DNA of 64,000 nucleotides from Tanytarsus gracilentus (GCA_038502055.1 JAXRKN010000045.1:10963501-11027500), one strand, 5' to 3'; shown: positions 25,001-37,478, counted from the stretch's first letter. Numbers and translations: made by a program. The notes: generated by a model from the sequence alone, not told the origin.

Positions 25001-28000
25001 TGTAGTTGAACTCTGCAGAACAAAAATAGTTTTAATTAATTAATCGAGAATTAATTTGTGTGTCATGAGGAGCAAGTGGAGGAGAATCATTAAGGCGATG
25101 ATTAACACTCGTTTCGCCACTTCGCATCGGAATTGTCTCTTGAGTAATATGAAGAGCGATTAGCATGCATGAAATTTTAATTTTCTATGTATGATGGGAG
25201 ATGAGTGGAAGTGTGCTTAAGAGCGATTTTAAAATGGATCAATTTCATTCGATTGAAATTTAATTTGAATTTTATGAATTTAAAATCAATTATATAAAAA
25301 TATTAAACGGCCAATACGGAAAAAACTGACTTTTTCTAAAACCTCGTTTTACTCATTATATTATTTAAATATCTGTGGATTTTTGTAACGTATTTTTGAA
25401 ATTCAAATATTTTATAACGTAAGTTTGGGTAATTTTTTGTTAATTCACTTAATAACTTATGAAAATCCAAAAAATATTGGAAATTATTAATTTCAAATTA
25501 AGGATAAAAATTAATTCGCGGCCGTTAAACTTTTCACCAACCTCTTAAATTATTTAAAAGTGACATCGAAAAAAAATTAAATCCCCACTGAAAATTCATC
25601 CCAATCGCTCACCAAACAAAAGTGTTATCGATTTCAAATTTCCATCCCCATCGATAAGCTTCCATAATCAAGTTCAATCGTCACATCAGTTATAAAACGC
25701 GACGATGAGATAAATTGAAAATGAGAGAGAGAAAAAAATGAGTCGATAAAATTGCAAATTGACTCAGCGATAAAATTCCAAAGTAAATAACCGTTGAAAC
25801 TCTCTCCATCATCCATGCGAGATGTAACTCAATTTATCGACCTCTCTCGCTCATAATTTAAATGGCTGAGCGAGAAATTAAATGCAATACAATGCAAGTG
25901 TGTTGCTACGCTGCGAGGTATGAAATTCTTTTCAAAAAATAATTCTTTTGTTTTTGAACTTTGCATAACCACAATGAGGAAAATTAACAGCTAGAAAAAT
26001 ATTCTCAACTTTTTTTCTCGCTTTTGTTTTTGTCACGAACTCCTACAGGTAATGGTGACATAAAAGAAGGCTTCACTGAATATTATAAATCTTAACAAAA
26101 GTGCTTGAAATTCACGTGAAAAATTGAGAGGTTAACATGTGAATAAAATTCTTTATATTTCAAGCTCGAAAGTCAATTCCGCTTATTGAAAACAATCGGG
26201 TAATGAATTTTTCGCACCTCAAAGTATTGCAATTGTGTTAATTGAGCTTATTATGAGCTCAATGGATTAATTATGGGGTTGTTCATGTTTAAGTGAGGAT
26301 ATTTAATATCAGAAGGAATTTTATGAAAAAAAAAATGCAATTTTCATGTGCTGTTAATTAAGAGCAATTAAATTAAAAGCTCTCGAGAAATATTTTTGTG
26401 AACAAAAAACTTGATGTGATATTTTAAATTTTTCTAATAAAAAAAATTAAATATAACGGGTTTTTAATTTTTGAATCTTCAAATTATTTTAAGAACTTAA
26501 AAGCTCAAACAAAACTTAAACAAAGCTCAAATAATAAAAGATCTAAAAAGTCACTAGAAAAATTGTTAAAATTTACATTTTTAAACCAGTAATTGACAAT
26601 CTCATAATCTTAATCCAGTTCAATGTCTATTCAAATTTTTTTATTTCCATTTTAACAATTTTCTCATCATTATCGGCATTTACTTTCTTCCTTAAATTGC
26701 CACTTTAATTCTATCAATTTCAAACGGAGAAAATCTTTAGTTGAGATAAGTGAGCAAAAAATGTCATGACGCTGAGTGACTCAGAAGGGTCAAGGAGAGA
26801 AGTTGGAACATTTCCAATTTTATCGTTTCTTTAGGAAATCTACACAAAATCATTAAACTTCACCACACAGATGGTTTCAAGGTGTTTAAAAATGTCAAAA
26901 ATTTAAATTTTTAAATTTTAAAGTCATTTCAACAAGGTTTAGATAACTTTTAATTAGGGTTTCATTTAGTCAATAAAATGTTAGGTCAAAAGCTAAGAAA
27001 ATCCCCCTGAATTACATTTATTTTAACAACCTTCAATAATGGACTTTACGATCATGATAATATCAGCATACAAAGAAGTTCATGCTAAGAAAATGGCAAC
27101 ATAGAAAAGGCAGAGCACACACATATGTCCATAAAATTACATTGTAATTAAATCTTTTGTATATAGTCGATTTATAACAACGATGACACATAAAAAACAA
27201 TTAAAGTCATTAACCAAAAATGTCTGCGTAAATGTTGGGCTATTAAATGTTAAACGGCTCAAAAATTTTCCCCTAAACAATTTTATATTAAATGAATTTT
27301 ATGAGTCTGAGGCTTTAAGCTTTTATATGCATGCGAAGCTTGTCCATCATGCTTTCAGTTGTGTCGTGAATAATGGATGCCAACAGTTTTGCAGGATGCG
27401 CCATAAAAATTGAGCTTTTACGCTGATATTTTGTTCTTTCATCCTCGCAGCATGCAAATACACTTGACACCAATTTTTTTAATATTAACATTGTTGTCGC
27501 TCTGGATATGGCTGACATATATGCTGATTTTTCTCCACCATCAACCACATCCCATTAACCTCAATTTTAAACCCGTTAAATCGTCACTTTATTATTTGAT
27601 TTTTTGAACAACAAAATTCTCAATTATTGTACTTCGAAATGTTAAATAAATTATTTTAAAATCAAATTTGTAATCGATATCATTTTTATTAAAATCACTC
27701 AAATTGAATTTATCTCTCTTTCGACCACAGGAGAGCTATCGTCGATGGGTGTGCAGCACATTTATACCATTTTTCGCAACAAAGTCCGAAATCAAATCGG
27801 ATCCATTGCCCGATGAAGAGGCAGCAGCAACAACGATAACGGCAGATGAGTCGCAATCAAGTACGGGTAAAGCAATTAATATTGATAGTAAAGCACAAAA
27901 AGTGTTCATGGAGAAGCAGAAAAATGTGGACTCCAATGCTATTAAAAGGTGAGCTGATGATTTTTGGAAATTACTGAGAAATTTCTCTCGAAAAATGAGA

Positions 28001-29161
28001 GAGAAATTTGAATTTTGAGAGAGTTTTTAAAATATTCTCAAAGTTAGAGAAAAATTATTTTAAAATAGAGAGAAATTAATTAAAAATTGAGAGAAATAAT
28101 TTAAAAATTGAGAGAAACATATTCTAATGTGAAATTACTCTCATTTTTCTCTCATCATTTAAATTTTGAACTCATAACATCATTTTAAAATACAAACAAA
28201 TTCAATAAATCCCAATTTTAATCTCAATTTTAGATCGCGGAGAAAAGCTGGAAGGATAAAACAAAAGCGTATTCGAATACGACCGTGCTTAAGTGTCTGT
28301 CAGACGGTGGAGCAGATTTGTCCTTACATGCTGCCTGCCGACCGTGCTCCCGCCATTCCAACGCAATACGCTGGTGAACCGACTTTCTTATGCCTCGGTA
28401 AGTGCACACACAAATGAAATCCTTGACCCGCTACAGTCATCATCATCGCACTTCATCATCGATGATTCCATTGTTCTGATTTTCATCTCTCTTCTATTTT
28501 TCTCTCTCTTTTAGATCCCAACATCGATGAGACTGGAAATCAGTTATATAAATCGAACCACGGTCCGTCGGAGTGTTGCTACAACTATTGCAAACATAGC
28601 AGTGGACTGTGTTCGAGCACCTGCGATGCCATATTTAATAGAAACAATGAAACTGCCAACATCGCCTCCCTCTCAACAACAACAACAAGCACATCATTAT
28701 CGAATGTCGACGATTACGATGAAGTCGACAGTGAAGACGGTAAAATTACATCGAAACAACGCACTATTCATAGGAACTATTCATCAAGTAAGCTCTATGT
28801 GAAGCTCGACAATGGCACCTACGTACTTAACGACTTCACAAATGTGCCCGGGATGCCGGGCATGTCGCAATGTCCCGCCAATCTAACCGATTCAAATGTC
28901 ACGCAATCAACGCAAAAATGTGTAATATCACAGTCACAAATTGCGAGCGCGGCCAGCACCTCCTCATCATCTATATCAATCCTAGTGCTGCTCCTGCTGC
29001 ATGTCGCTCTCATAACCTCCAGCCAAAGCGCAAAAGTGCTAAGCTCTGTCGTGATCGCGTGGAATTTCGAGACACTAAAAGTTCTCCTGCAACTCGCCAC
29101 CAGCACTGTCATTGGCGCGACCACCCACACCACCTCTTCTATCATCATAACCGGATCATAG
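6813..29161 (+). CDS. Nlf-1: NLF-1/FAM155 family NALCN channel auxiliary factor (five coding exons)
   Basis: Joined exons 6813-7067, 18931-19554, 27731-27948, 28234-28397 and 28515-29161 give one uninterrupted frame of 635 residues. All four introns are GT-AG and their phases match. The family (worm NLF-1, fly Nlf-1/CG33988, vertebrate FAM155A/B) supports folding and surface delivery of the NALCN sodium-leak channel and is distantly related to yeast Mid1. Diagnostic pieces are RYDCGHRYS..DCGSCK spliced onto ESYRRWVCSTFIPFF, then RPCLSVCQTVEQICPYMLP, QYAGEPTFLCLDPN and GPSECCYNYCKH. Together they form the cysteine-rich core (about residues 272-460). The N terminus (residues 6-22) is hydrophobic and signal-like. 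Residues 110-190 are asparagine-rich. A hydrophobic segment at 573-590 near the C terminus fits a membrane anchor. The protein is longer than vertebrate FAM155A. The family call is firm; the exact N and C termini are less so. Confidence 0.88.
7680..7827. mobile_element. hAT-type MITE (copy A)
   Basis: A 148-base element bounded by inverted termini CAGAGATGGaCAATT and gtaattgcccatctctg, flanked by 8-base direct repeats AAATTAAT/AAATTAAG (7 of 8 match). CAG-start termini with a TGGGCAA block and 8-base target duplications are typical of nonautonomous hAT elements. The interior is an imperfect palindrome without coding capacity. Confidence 0.8.
7966..8084. mobile_element. hAT-type MITE (copy B)
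   Basis: A 119-base element with termini CAGAGATGGGCCACTAC and gtaattacccatctctg, the same family as the copy 139 bases upstream. Flanks TTTTCCAC and TTTCGCAC match at 6 of 8 positions, consistent with a decayed 8-base target duplication. Noncoding. Confidence 0.75.
9440..9690. repeat. AT-rich tandem array, unit about 35-40 bases
   Basis: About seven degenerate copies of a unit resembling TTTAAATTTTTTAAAACCGTTAAAAATAA in one orientation, with the CCGTTAAA/CCATTAAA core recurring at regular spacing. It lies within NLF-1 intron 1. Confidence 0.75.
14512..14603. repeat. AT-rich foldback hairpin
   Basis: Left arm CAAGGGGTGGAAACT pairs with right arm agtttccatccctcg around an AT-only interior. 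One of several similar hairpins in this window. Confidence 0.6.
16200..16318. repeat. AT-rich foldback hairpin
   Basis: Left arm CAAGGGATGGAAA and right arm tttccaccccttg are inverted, with one mismatch, around an AT-rich palindromic interior. Same terminal motif as the hairpin at 14512. Confidence 0.65.
18931..19554 (+). CDS. Nlf-1: NLF-1 coding exon 2
   Basis: Encodes residues 86-293, phase 0 at both ends. It starts GSCSAGSLPRSRINEGPGPP, then CLQCPH, then about 75 residues of Asn-rich low complexity (AAT runs), followed by a helical acidic/basic stretch. It ends with RYDCGHRYSLIHDCGSCK, the start of the conserved cysteine-rich core. Donor is AAG|gtgagt. Confidence 0.85.
21657..21737. repeat. 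AT-rich foldback hairpin
   Basis: AAGGGGTGTGAAAC and gtttcacacccttg are inverted arms 81 bases end to end around an AT-rich centre. The terminal motif resembles those of the hairpins at 14512, 16200 and 52360. Confidence 0.65.
22900..23846. repeat. 120-base minisatellite, eight copies
   Basis: Copies begin with cattag at 22900, 23020, 23140, 23260, 23381, 23501, 23621 and 23741. Seven copies are complete and the last stops after about 105 bases. The period is 120 except one copy of 121 caused by an extra A. Copies are nearly identical, with a few shared variants (for example the last and the third-last copies share gattcccgatgcaatgacca), indicating recent homogenisation. No long open frame runs through the array. 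Confidence 0.95.
24018..24078. repeat. (GTAAGAAA)n / (GTGAGAAA)n octamer array
   Basis: About seven and a half copies of an eight-base purine-rich unit, with a TAAG to TGAG change in the later copies. It lies inside the TA-flanked element. Confidence 0.9.
27731..27948 (+). CDS. Nlf-1: NLF-1 coding exon 3
   Basis: Begins GAG AGC TAT CGT CGA TGG (ESYRRWVCSTFIPFF), which continues the cysteine-rich motif from the previous exon across an intron position in phase 0. It then encodes an acidic, Ala/Thr/Ser-rich linker, and ends in phase 2 (ATT AAA AG|gtgagc). It covers residues 294-365 plus part of 366. Confidence 0.85.
28234..28397 (+). CDS. Nlf-1: NLF-1 coding exon 4
   Basis: Acceptor caattttag and donor CTCG|gtaagtg. 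It encodes RSRRKAGRIKQKRIRIRP, then CLSVCQTVEQICPYMLP and YAGEPTFLCL. The spacing of the four cysteines and the P-Y/F-hydrophobic-L-P motif are the hallmark of the NLF-1/FAM155/Mid1 cysteine-rich domain. The basic stretch ahead of it could be a protease or retention signal, which is inference. Confidence 0.9.
28515..29161 (+). CDS. Nlf-1: NLF-1 coding exon 5 (last)
   Basis: Acceptor ctctcttttag joins GAT CCC AAC (DPNIDETGNQLYKSNHGP), then SECCYNYCKHSSGLCSSTC. A Ser/Thr- and Asp/Glu-rich linker follows, then YVKLDNGTYVLNDF and NLTDSNVT (possible N-glycosylation), then the hydrophobic run ISILVLLLLHVALI at residues 575-588 and a stop at 29159. A second frame is also open across 28870-29175, so the very C terminus deserves cDNA confirmation. 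Confidence 0.8.
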
Positions 29162-29430
29162 TTTTTAATCAATGACGACACACACATGAAAATGTTTTTG
29201 GATAGTTTAACTTAATTCTGTTATCACACAAATTCTCTTTTTGCACACCGTGGAAAGCGAAAGAAGAAGCAGAAAAAATATAATATAAAAAAAATTTGTT
29301 GTTGAGTCGAAAATTGCGCACGCGCAGACTGCAATCATTAACTTCTTTTTTGGCCGTGCAACAACAATGAGGAGAAAAATGAAAAGTTACATGGTGTTTG
29401 TGCATCATCATTGTCCGTCAGATGCACGAG

Positions 29431-29436
29431 AATAAA
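29431..29436 (+). terminator. Candidate NLF-1 poly(A) signal
   Basis: AATAAA, 270 bases after the NLF-1 stop codon. It is the first canonical hexamer noted on this strand, but such hexamers are common in AT-rich DNA. Confidence 0.3.
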
Positions 29437-29828
29437 TTTAAAAGAAAAAAAGAAAAATGACTTTGATGATAAAACCCCGAATAATGAGAAAAAAACACAT
29501 GAACACGATTTAGTGAAATGCAAAGATGATTTTTTATTTCAAAAGAAAAACATTGCATAAAAAAAATTATGAGCTAAAAGTGAGCACAAAAATGGAAAAA
29601 AACTGTTTAGGTGACAAAAAAAATTTCATAGTTAAGAATTTTTACTAAGTGAACAACAAGAAAAGTGAAAAATAATAATTATTAGTCCGTCAATTTATAC
29701 CAAAAAAAAAGAGTTTGAGGAACAGCTGAGAAATTGTTAATTAAACAACACGAAAGGAGATTTTTGGTGTGAAAATGAGAGCGGAAATCATCATCAACAG
29801 TGGAACATCGTTGAAAGTGAAACAAGAG

Positions 29829-29850
29829 CTCTCTCTCTCTCTCTCTCTCT
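29829..29850. repeat. (CT)n microsatellite
   Basis: Eleven uninterrupted CT units. Confidence 0.9.
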
Positions 29851-31074
29851 TTCCCCCTTTTTTGTGCTGCCGAAAGAAAAGAGGAGAAAAAAATTACATA
29901 ACCTTTTTTCATTTCGAAATGTATCTTAAAAAAATATCGAGAACGTGAAAATCGGAAGCTTAAAAAATTTCCATGAAATCAGCAGAATTTTTTTTTCTAT
30001 CAATGCACCCGAAATGAGCACACATGAAAGGATAATTGAGGCATTGAATTTGGGTTGCATGCTATTGAAATAATTTCCATTCATGCCCACAGACGAAATG
30101 AAAATGTGCACCGAATGCTATTGCATAACATTCTATGACACATTTTATTGCTTTCTCCTCAAATAAAATGCACGAGAGAATTTTCTTATGATTGAAAATC
30201 TTTGAAATACCTCAAAGTGCGAGCACATATTAAAAATTGTAAAGTTCTGTTGAATTTTCAAATGTCTTAAGAAGTTTTATTGAAAAATCCGCGAGATATT
30301 TGAAATAAAAAAATCAACAAAGTGTGAAATTTACAGAAATTTCTGCTGATTTCACATTTTATGCAAAAAGTGCATCTCAAAAATTAAATCATGGAGAAAC
30401 ATAAATCTGAGCATTCACACACACAATGGGTTGGAGATGAAAAGTTTGAAACTATAACGAAAAAGTTTTTATCCGAAAGTTTTCTCTTTTTTTTCGAGGG
30501 GGAGAAAATGTAATAAAAAACAATTTCTCTTCTGCGGAATATCAAAAAGGAGCGAAAAATATTTCTCGATATATCACTCGCACACATCTCGAGATTGAAG
30601 ACAAAGTTTTTATTCATAAATATTTGAAGCCAGCCTAAGGACTCGCTCTGTCGATTTCTAATTAACGAAAAAACATTTTCTTTCGCTCATTGTGTGAGGT
30701 GCGTCTGTGAAAATACACTCGACGAAGATAAATTTTATTTAGTTCAAGGACTTAACCTAAATCCTCATTTTTTTTGCTGCTGGCTGCTAAAATGGAAAGC
30801 AAACTTCAAACTTATTCACGTTTGTTTCAATCGCTTTGCATTGAGATTTTTCAATGGCAAACCAATTTATCCTCAGACTGGATTCTTAAGTGTGTAATTT
30901 ATGTAACAATTTGATATAAAGAGATTTTTCTTTGCTGGAGCAGTTAAAATGAATAGAAAAAAGAGCTTTTTGGTAAAACTTTTTTTGTGGGAGCTTGCTA
31001 TGATTTTAAGAAATTTTTTAAAAATAAAAGCTTTGTGGCAATTTTAAAGAAAAATATTGCAAAATCAGGCGATT

Positions 31075-31430
31075 TTCTAATTTGAGCTTTCAAAAGTTTT
31101 AATTTTAGTTTTAAAAAGATTTAATTTGAGCTTTTAAAAGTTTAAATTTGAGTTTTCAAAAGTTTCAAATTAAGCTTTCAAAAGTTTTAATTTAATCTTT
31201 TAAAAGTTTTACTTTGTGCTTTCAAGAATTTTAATTTTAGTTTTTAAAGGTTTCAAATTAAGCTTTCAAATTTTTAATTTGAGTTTTTAAAAGTTTCAAT
31301 TTAAGCTTTCAAATTCAAATTCAATTTAAACTTTTTAATTCAAGCTTTTAATAATTTCAAGCCGAGCTTTTTGATAAACTCAATTTGAGCTTTAACAAAT
31401 TTTAAATTGAGCTTTTAAAGTTCAATTTAG
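31075..31430. repeat. Degenerate AT-rich tandem array, unit about 20-30 bases
   Basis: About twelve degenerate copies built on TTTAATTTGAGCTTTCAAAAG with variation between gagctttt, aagctttc and gagttttc. Orientation is constant and the period irregular. Confidence 0.75.
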
Positions 31431-33670
31431 AACAAAAAAAGAATTTAAATTTTTCACAAATTTTAAAACTTGCCAAAATATTTTCCTGAAACTGAATTCC
31501 AAAAAAAGCTCCACACAACATAATAAAAAACTAATATCCATCGCACCCTATAAAATTTGCTCTTTCAAGGACAAAAAACAACAAATAAAAATCTTAAATT
31601 CCAATTTTTGTCAGATGTTACATAATTTATGAACGCAAGCTGAAATCAAATAATTAATTTTTATCCCTTAACTCTCTATGTATATAAAGCTCATATTTAG
31701 AGTGTGTGCTGAGGGATCTTTTTAGGGGAAGGAGGAATTATTTATGACGAGAAATATTTTACTATTCGGGTTTGAGAGAGAAAGGAATAAAAAGGGAAAG
31801 AGAGAAAAAATATATTAAAATTTTGTGACGATGGAGATTGTGAGTGGAAATTTTGGAAATCCATTAAATAATTTTCGAAATTTCTTAACTGAAAATTTCA
31901 TGAAATTTGTAAAAAAAACATTGAAATTAGTTTTGCAAAAAAAATTAAAAAAACTCAAATGGATTTATTTAATTTTCACTTAAAACTTTCTCTTCAAAAA
32001 AATCCCACTTTTATTTTCACATCAAGAAATTCTCAAAAAAAGATGAAAAAATCAAAGATTTGTCAAAAATGAACGAGGGAGGAAAAAAGAGAGAAAAAAA
32101 TCGCATGAAATGGTTTTAGATAATTGCTAGTCATATGATAAGTGTTTGTAGGTGAAATAAAAAAAATTGTAGCTGAAAAGTGAAGAAGAAAACTTTATAA
32201 ATAGCGAACATGCGACTGTTAAAATTTTTCGTTTATTGCTATCTAAAAAAATTGCCATTCGATCGCCATTCTTATACACTAATTCACCGACACACATACA
32301 CACAATATTTAAGATATGTGATGGTGATCAATGAAATTACATAGCGGGTAAAAAAAGTTTTTTAAATAAGTTTATTTGGTTGCAAATTTTTGCTAATTTG
32401 CAAAAACCTCCAAGAAAAATCGACATTGGAGCGTGAAATAATAGTTAACCTGCTAATAAAGCTCTGATAAGAAATAAATAAAATTGTAAGCTGTAAGAAT
32501 TTTTCTCAACAAAAAAAATGATGAAAATAATAAAAAATGAGAATTGCAAAGAATTTATTTAGGACGATAACAAAAAAAAAATTTAATTGCAAAAATTAAT
32601 TTGAAATGCAATCAATGAAATTTTTCGATAAAATCCCGAAAAAAAAGGGTTTTTGTAAATAAACCCAACCCGAAATCCACTTAAGAACTTTGTATAAAAA
32701 TTTCAAAAAACATCTAAAAATTTAGTTTTCTAAAAGCCAAAAACTAGAAAATTTAATTAACGACTTAAAATGGGTTTGAGATCAAATAAGCTTAGAGAGA
32801 AAATTTTCGGGGATAAAATTAGAAAATGAGAAAAAGTTTGATGTGCATTTTAATGTGAGAAATCATCCAAAATTAATTCATTCTTTAGTTCTCTGGAAGA
32901 TTGCCAAAGAAATATTTTTTTATACCAAATCAAAATATGGACGAGGGTTTCGATTTTATCTGAATAAACACGTTATGTTCAGTGGAATTTTATTGCGAAA
33001 GAAATGATACGATTTTAAATGGAAAAATGAAAATATTGAGAAGAAAATTCGTGTGAAGTTGGAAATTTTTTAAAAATTAATTTTATCTTTGAATTTTTAA
33101 ATTTTACTTTTGTGAAGTTAGCAAAATTTTAAATTTTCAAAATATTCACAAAAGACGTTGAATTTTAAAACTTTAAAAATCCAACTTGACATTAGTAAAC
33201 TTTATAAATTTCCAACTTCATGCGAGTAAATTTATATTTTTAAAATCTTCGTTAACATCAAACCGAGTGAAGAAAAGCATTAAAAATTTATTTTTCATTA
33301 TAAATTAGGCCTTAAATAAACATGAACAAAAACGCAATATTTTACTTAAAAACTTGATACGGTGTTTGCAAAGCCAAAAATAAATTAACAAAGAACTTTT
33401 TATTTGCATAAGAAAAGAAGAGTAAAAAAATTTATGTGAGGCATTTTTTTGACTGTTAAAATAAAATTTGGAAATTATTTGTACCAAATAATGATGATGT
33501 ATGTTTAAAATAGTTAACATAGTTGCCTGATGAGATATAAAAATGATGTCTTTAAAGCGTTGATTTTTGTCCTCGATGCACGACTTAATGCTTTCAAAAT
33601 TATCACAAAATTTTTAATTCCAATGACTTTGAAAATGATTTTTGAAAATATTTAATGGTTTTTTAATTTT

Positions 33671-33847
33671 CAAGGGGTGGAACACTGGTAAAATCCAAAT
33701 TTGGATACTTAATTCAATTTTAAATTAAAAATTAACTTTAAATCATAAATGTTTAATTTTTTCTAATTTAAATTCTAAAATTTTAAATTATTTTCTTAAA
33801 TTTAAATTTTAAAATTCTAAAATTTAACTTTTTTCAAGGGGCGGAAA
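33671..33847. repeat. Direct repeat of the hairpin-end motif around AT-rich DNA
   Basis: CAAGGGGTGGAA at 33671 and CAAGGGGCGGAAA at 33835 flank an AT-only segment in the same orientation, unlike the inverted copies elsewhere. Confidence 0.45.
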
Positions 33848-36800
33848 ACTCTCGATTTAAATATTTTGAGTCCCCCTCTTGTTTATTTTTATGACAAATT
33901 TAAGATCAAAATAAAATTTCTCGTAAGAAACATTTTCAAAGTCATTGCGATTGATTTTTCTTTAGACAAGCACATTTCACCGCTATTTTATCTATCACAT
34001 GCTATCAACACCCACACACCTTTTTTCACCTCACATTCTTGCTCTAAATACTCTCTAAAAATGCACATAAAACTTTCTTTTCTCGCTATCTAACTTTTTT
34101 TTCTTATCAAAACAAACAACTCAGTGAGTGGAGAGGAAATTTTCACTCTAATTATGATGAAAATGAAAAGGAATTTTCCAAGTTGAAATCTGACAACACC
34201 GATAGAACTTTTTTCCCCTTCTCACTTGACACCAATTTTAGTCAACAGCGCTTCATTTTTCACAGTAGAAGTGGCGGCATTGTAGATTGAGTTGATGCTT
34301 TCAAGTGAGCACCACAATGATGCTTTCGTACGCTAATCGAAAGAGATCGGGATAGAGAAAATATAAGAAAATGGACACACATATAACGCGCACATAGTAA
34401 CAGATAATTTATAAAAAAAATGCCAGTAAAATTTTTAAGGATGAAAAAAAATATCTTAGGGTTAATGAGAAAAATTTAGTCACTAATTGTAAAATGTTGA
34501 AAGAGAGAAGCAAAAGCCATCACACTAGCTAACAAAAAAAAATTTAAATTTTTAGGGAGAAAATAAATTTGAGGAGCAAAAATTTACCAAACATCAGTTG
34601 AACACTCGAAAAAGAGAAATTTAAGTGTCATTCTTGAAAGAATTAGAAATTAAAAGAGTTTTTAATTGCAAAAGTGGTCCAAAGATGAATTAAATTTTAT
34701 GAAAAATGAGAGAAAATCGTCGTTTAATTTCCCGTTTGAGAAAATTTAAAATATATTTGAAATAAAAAGTTTATTTTGATAGCAGAGCAAAAATATTCAG
34801 TAAAATTTTGAGGAGAAATTTGAATTTGAGGGTTGTAAAAATTTGATTTGAATATTTCGAGTTTCTCGCCCCTGGTTGAAAGTTTAAAATTTTGAAATAT
34901 TTCAAAATGTATACCTAGCAGGCAAAAACCATGTTTTTCATAAAATTTGCATGATTTGCTTTTAGGGTATGAAAGTCTTTGTAGTCCTTGAAGGATCTCC
35001 TTAAGTTCTCAGCGCTGGATAGCAAATTATATTGAAAAATAATTTAATTACACTTGAGAAATAAAAATATTAAATCACTTGGTCCGTCTATTTTAGTAAC
35101 TTCAGAGTGCTACCTTTTTGTCATCTTTCAAATCCAATCTGAATTAACCCTCAAATTTGACGTCTCCGGCCACACAACCAAAATTTGACGATTAATCGAT
35201 GCAATAATAAATGTTAAGAGATTAAATAATGGAACTTGATAGCCATCCACCGCCACTTTTCTCTCCACACCACCAAAACCCACCCAACTACAAAAAAAGT
35301 CTCTTTCATTTAAAACAAAGAAATGTAGGAAAGTAACAGAAAATACAAAAATGCACAAAGAGAAGAAAAATCTTAGACCTTTTGACACAAATTGTAAGTT
35401 GACAATTTACAGAGTTGACGTTGCTATCACTTTTGCTATCTCTCTCTCTATTTCTCTCCTTTTCATCTCTAACACTCACCAACATCCCCCTTAAATGCCC
35501 CCTTCAAAGATGTTTTTAGTTTTTGTATAAATAAAGAGAAATGAATTATGTAATAATTAAAATAGGAATGAGAAGAAAATAACATTGTAACAAGTTGTAG
35601 TCAAAAGAGAAACACATTAATGAAAAAATGCCATAGTTGAAAGGAAGAAAAATGTTGAAAGTAAAAAAGTAAATAATAAAATTAAAAAAACTTTGTTACA
35701 TGTTGTCTCCGTAAATCGTAAGTGTTAAAAGATAATAAAAAAGCCAAGAAAATATAAGAAATTCTTGAAAATAAGGTTAAACATTGAATGTTAAAGAATT
35801 ATGAGAGAAATCAAATGAGAAAATTACGAAAAAAATTTAACGGCTTTTAGCTTTTTGATTTTGAAAAAATTGTCCTTTATTTTTGGCTTTATTGAGTCAA
35901 GTTTCATCAATAAAAAAAAGTTTTCAAGCATATTTTTCTAATTTTTTTGTTTAAAATCCAAAAAAAGGTTGGATGAAATTGAGAAAAATGTAAAACTTAT
36001 GAAAGTCCTTCAAAAAAAATCACAACAGAAATTTTTAAAAAAAAAGTTGTTAAAAAGAAGTTTGTAGAAAAGAAAAAACAATTTTGCGAGTCATCACCAC
36101 ATGCATAAATTTTATCGAGAAATTAAAAAATAATTTTAATCGCTCGTAAAACAAAAAATCGTTAAATGATGAAAAATTTTGCTGAGAAATGTTGAAAATC
36201 TCGAAAGTTAAAAAATAAAAAAAGCTTTTCTCTCTCCACCCCCGAAATCATCGACATCGACCGACCGAATGCGCATAACAACCACTTTTTCATCTCTTTT
36301 CATGAACCCTGAACAAAGATGAAAAATGTGAGGATGCAAAAAATAAATAAAAAAATTTTTGTGTGTTCAAAAAAACATAAAATGCGAGATTTTGCATTCC
36401 TTGAAAAATCAACAATTAAAAATTAGAAAATTTTTGAAGAAAAAAAAATTAACAACAAGATTTATAACTTAAGTCGAAGGAAGCTGAAAAAAAGTGTATG
36501 AATGTAAAACTGTTAATTGAAGTAATAAAAAAAATACTAAAAAATAAAATTAGATTTAATGAAAATGAAAAAAAAATTACGATAGAATAACACATTCGAG
36601 GATTTTTTGGTTTTCGTTGAAATGAAAATTTTTATAGTCTCTCTCTGATGCCAATAGAGATGCAAAATAATTCCAAGAAAACAGTTTGATGCAAAAAATA
36701 GTATTTAAAGTGATGAGGGGATTTCTCATCATTTATCAGCCAAAACAAATCGTTCAGTATTCATAACGCAAAACAGTTATAAAGATTTTCATTAATGAAA

Positions 36801-37478
36801 AACTAATCAACACATAGCAAAGAGAGAAAATTTATCTTTTAAGGTGTGAATGAGTTTAAGAGAAAATAAATAAAACAGCGTAATAATCATAAGAGAAATC
36901 TTCTTTAAAAAAATTAATTTATTGAATGGCAAAAAAGATAGCGCAAAACAAATAAAAAAAGAAAAATAGGTAAAGAATTTTTTTCTCATAAGTGAAAAAT
37001 GTTAGAGAAGAGGAAACAATGTTAATTAAAAAAAAAGAATTAATAACAATGTGGGAATTTTTGAGGTTATGCGGAAAAAACACACATACACACACATACA
37101 TCCATTACTATTATGATTAAAAGGAAAAATTCTATTATAGAAAAAGACTACTTTTAAAGAAAATGAAAATTAACACACAAAAAAATGAGAAAAAAATATG
37201 AGATGAAAATCTAATGATGATGAAAAAAATAACAAAAATATATAACTAAAGAATATGTAATGTGTTGGTTCGATTAAAAAAACAGAGCAAAATTAAAATG
37301 TTAGACAAAAAATAAAATAAAAATGTCTCGAGTTGTTTATTTTAGTTGGACGAGTGTTGAGTCTGTCTGTCTGTTTCTTCGTGACCAAATTTTTAGTGTC
37401 GTTGCGAGCAGAGTTTTTTAGTTTGGAAAGCATTAAAGTTTGAGAGCTTTCGAAAGAGCTTTTTAAAGCTTGTTGGAG

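Larger units (their letters stand above)
19555..27730 (+). other. NLF-1 intron 2 (8.2 kb)
   Basis: Runs from donor AAG|gtgagt to acceptor tctctttcgaccacag|GAG. It carries a hairpin at 21657-21737, the minisatellite-bearing TA-flanked element at 22860-24262, and otherwise AT-rich unique sequence. No exon or nested gene was recognised; the joined frame needs none between these two exons. Confidence 0.75.
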
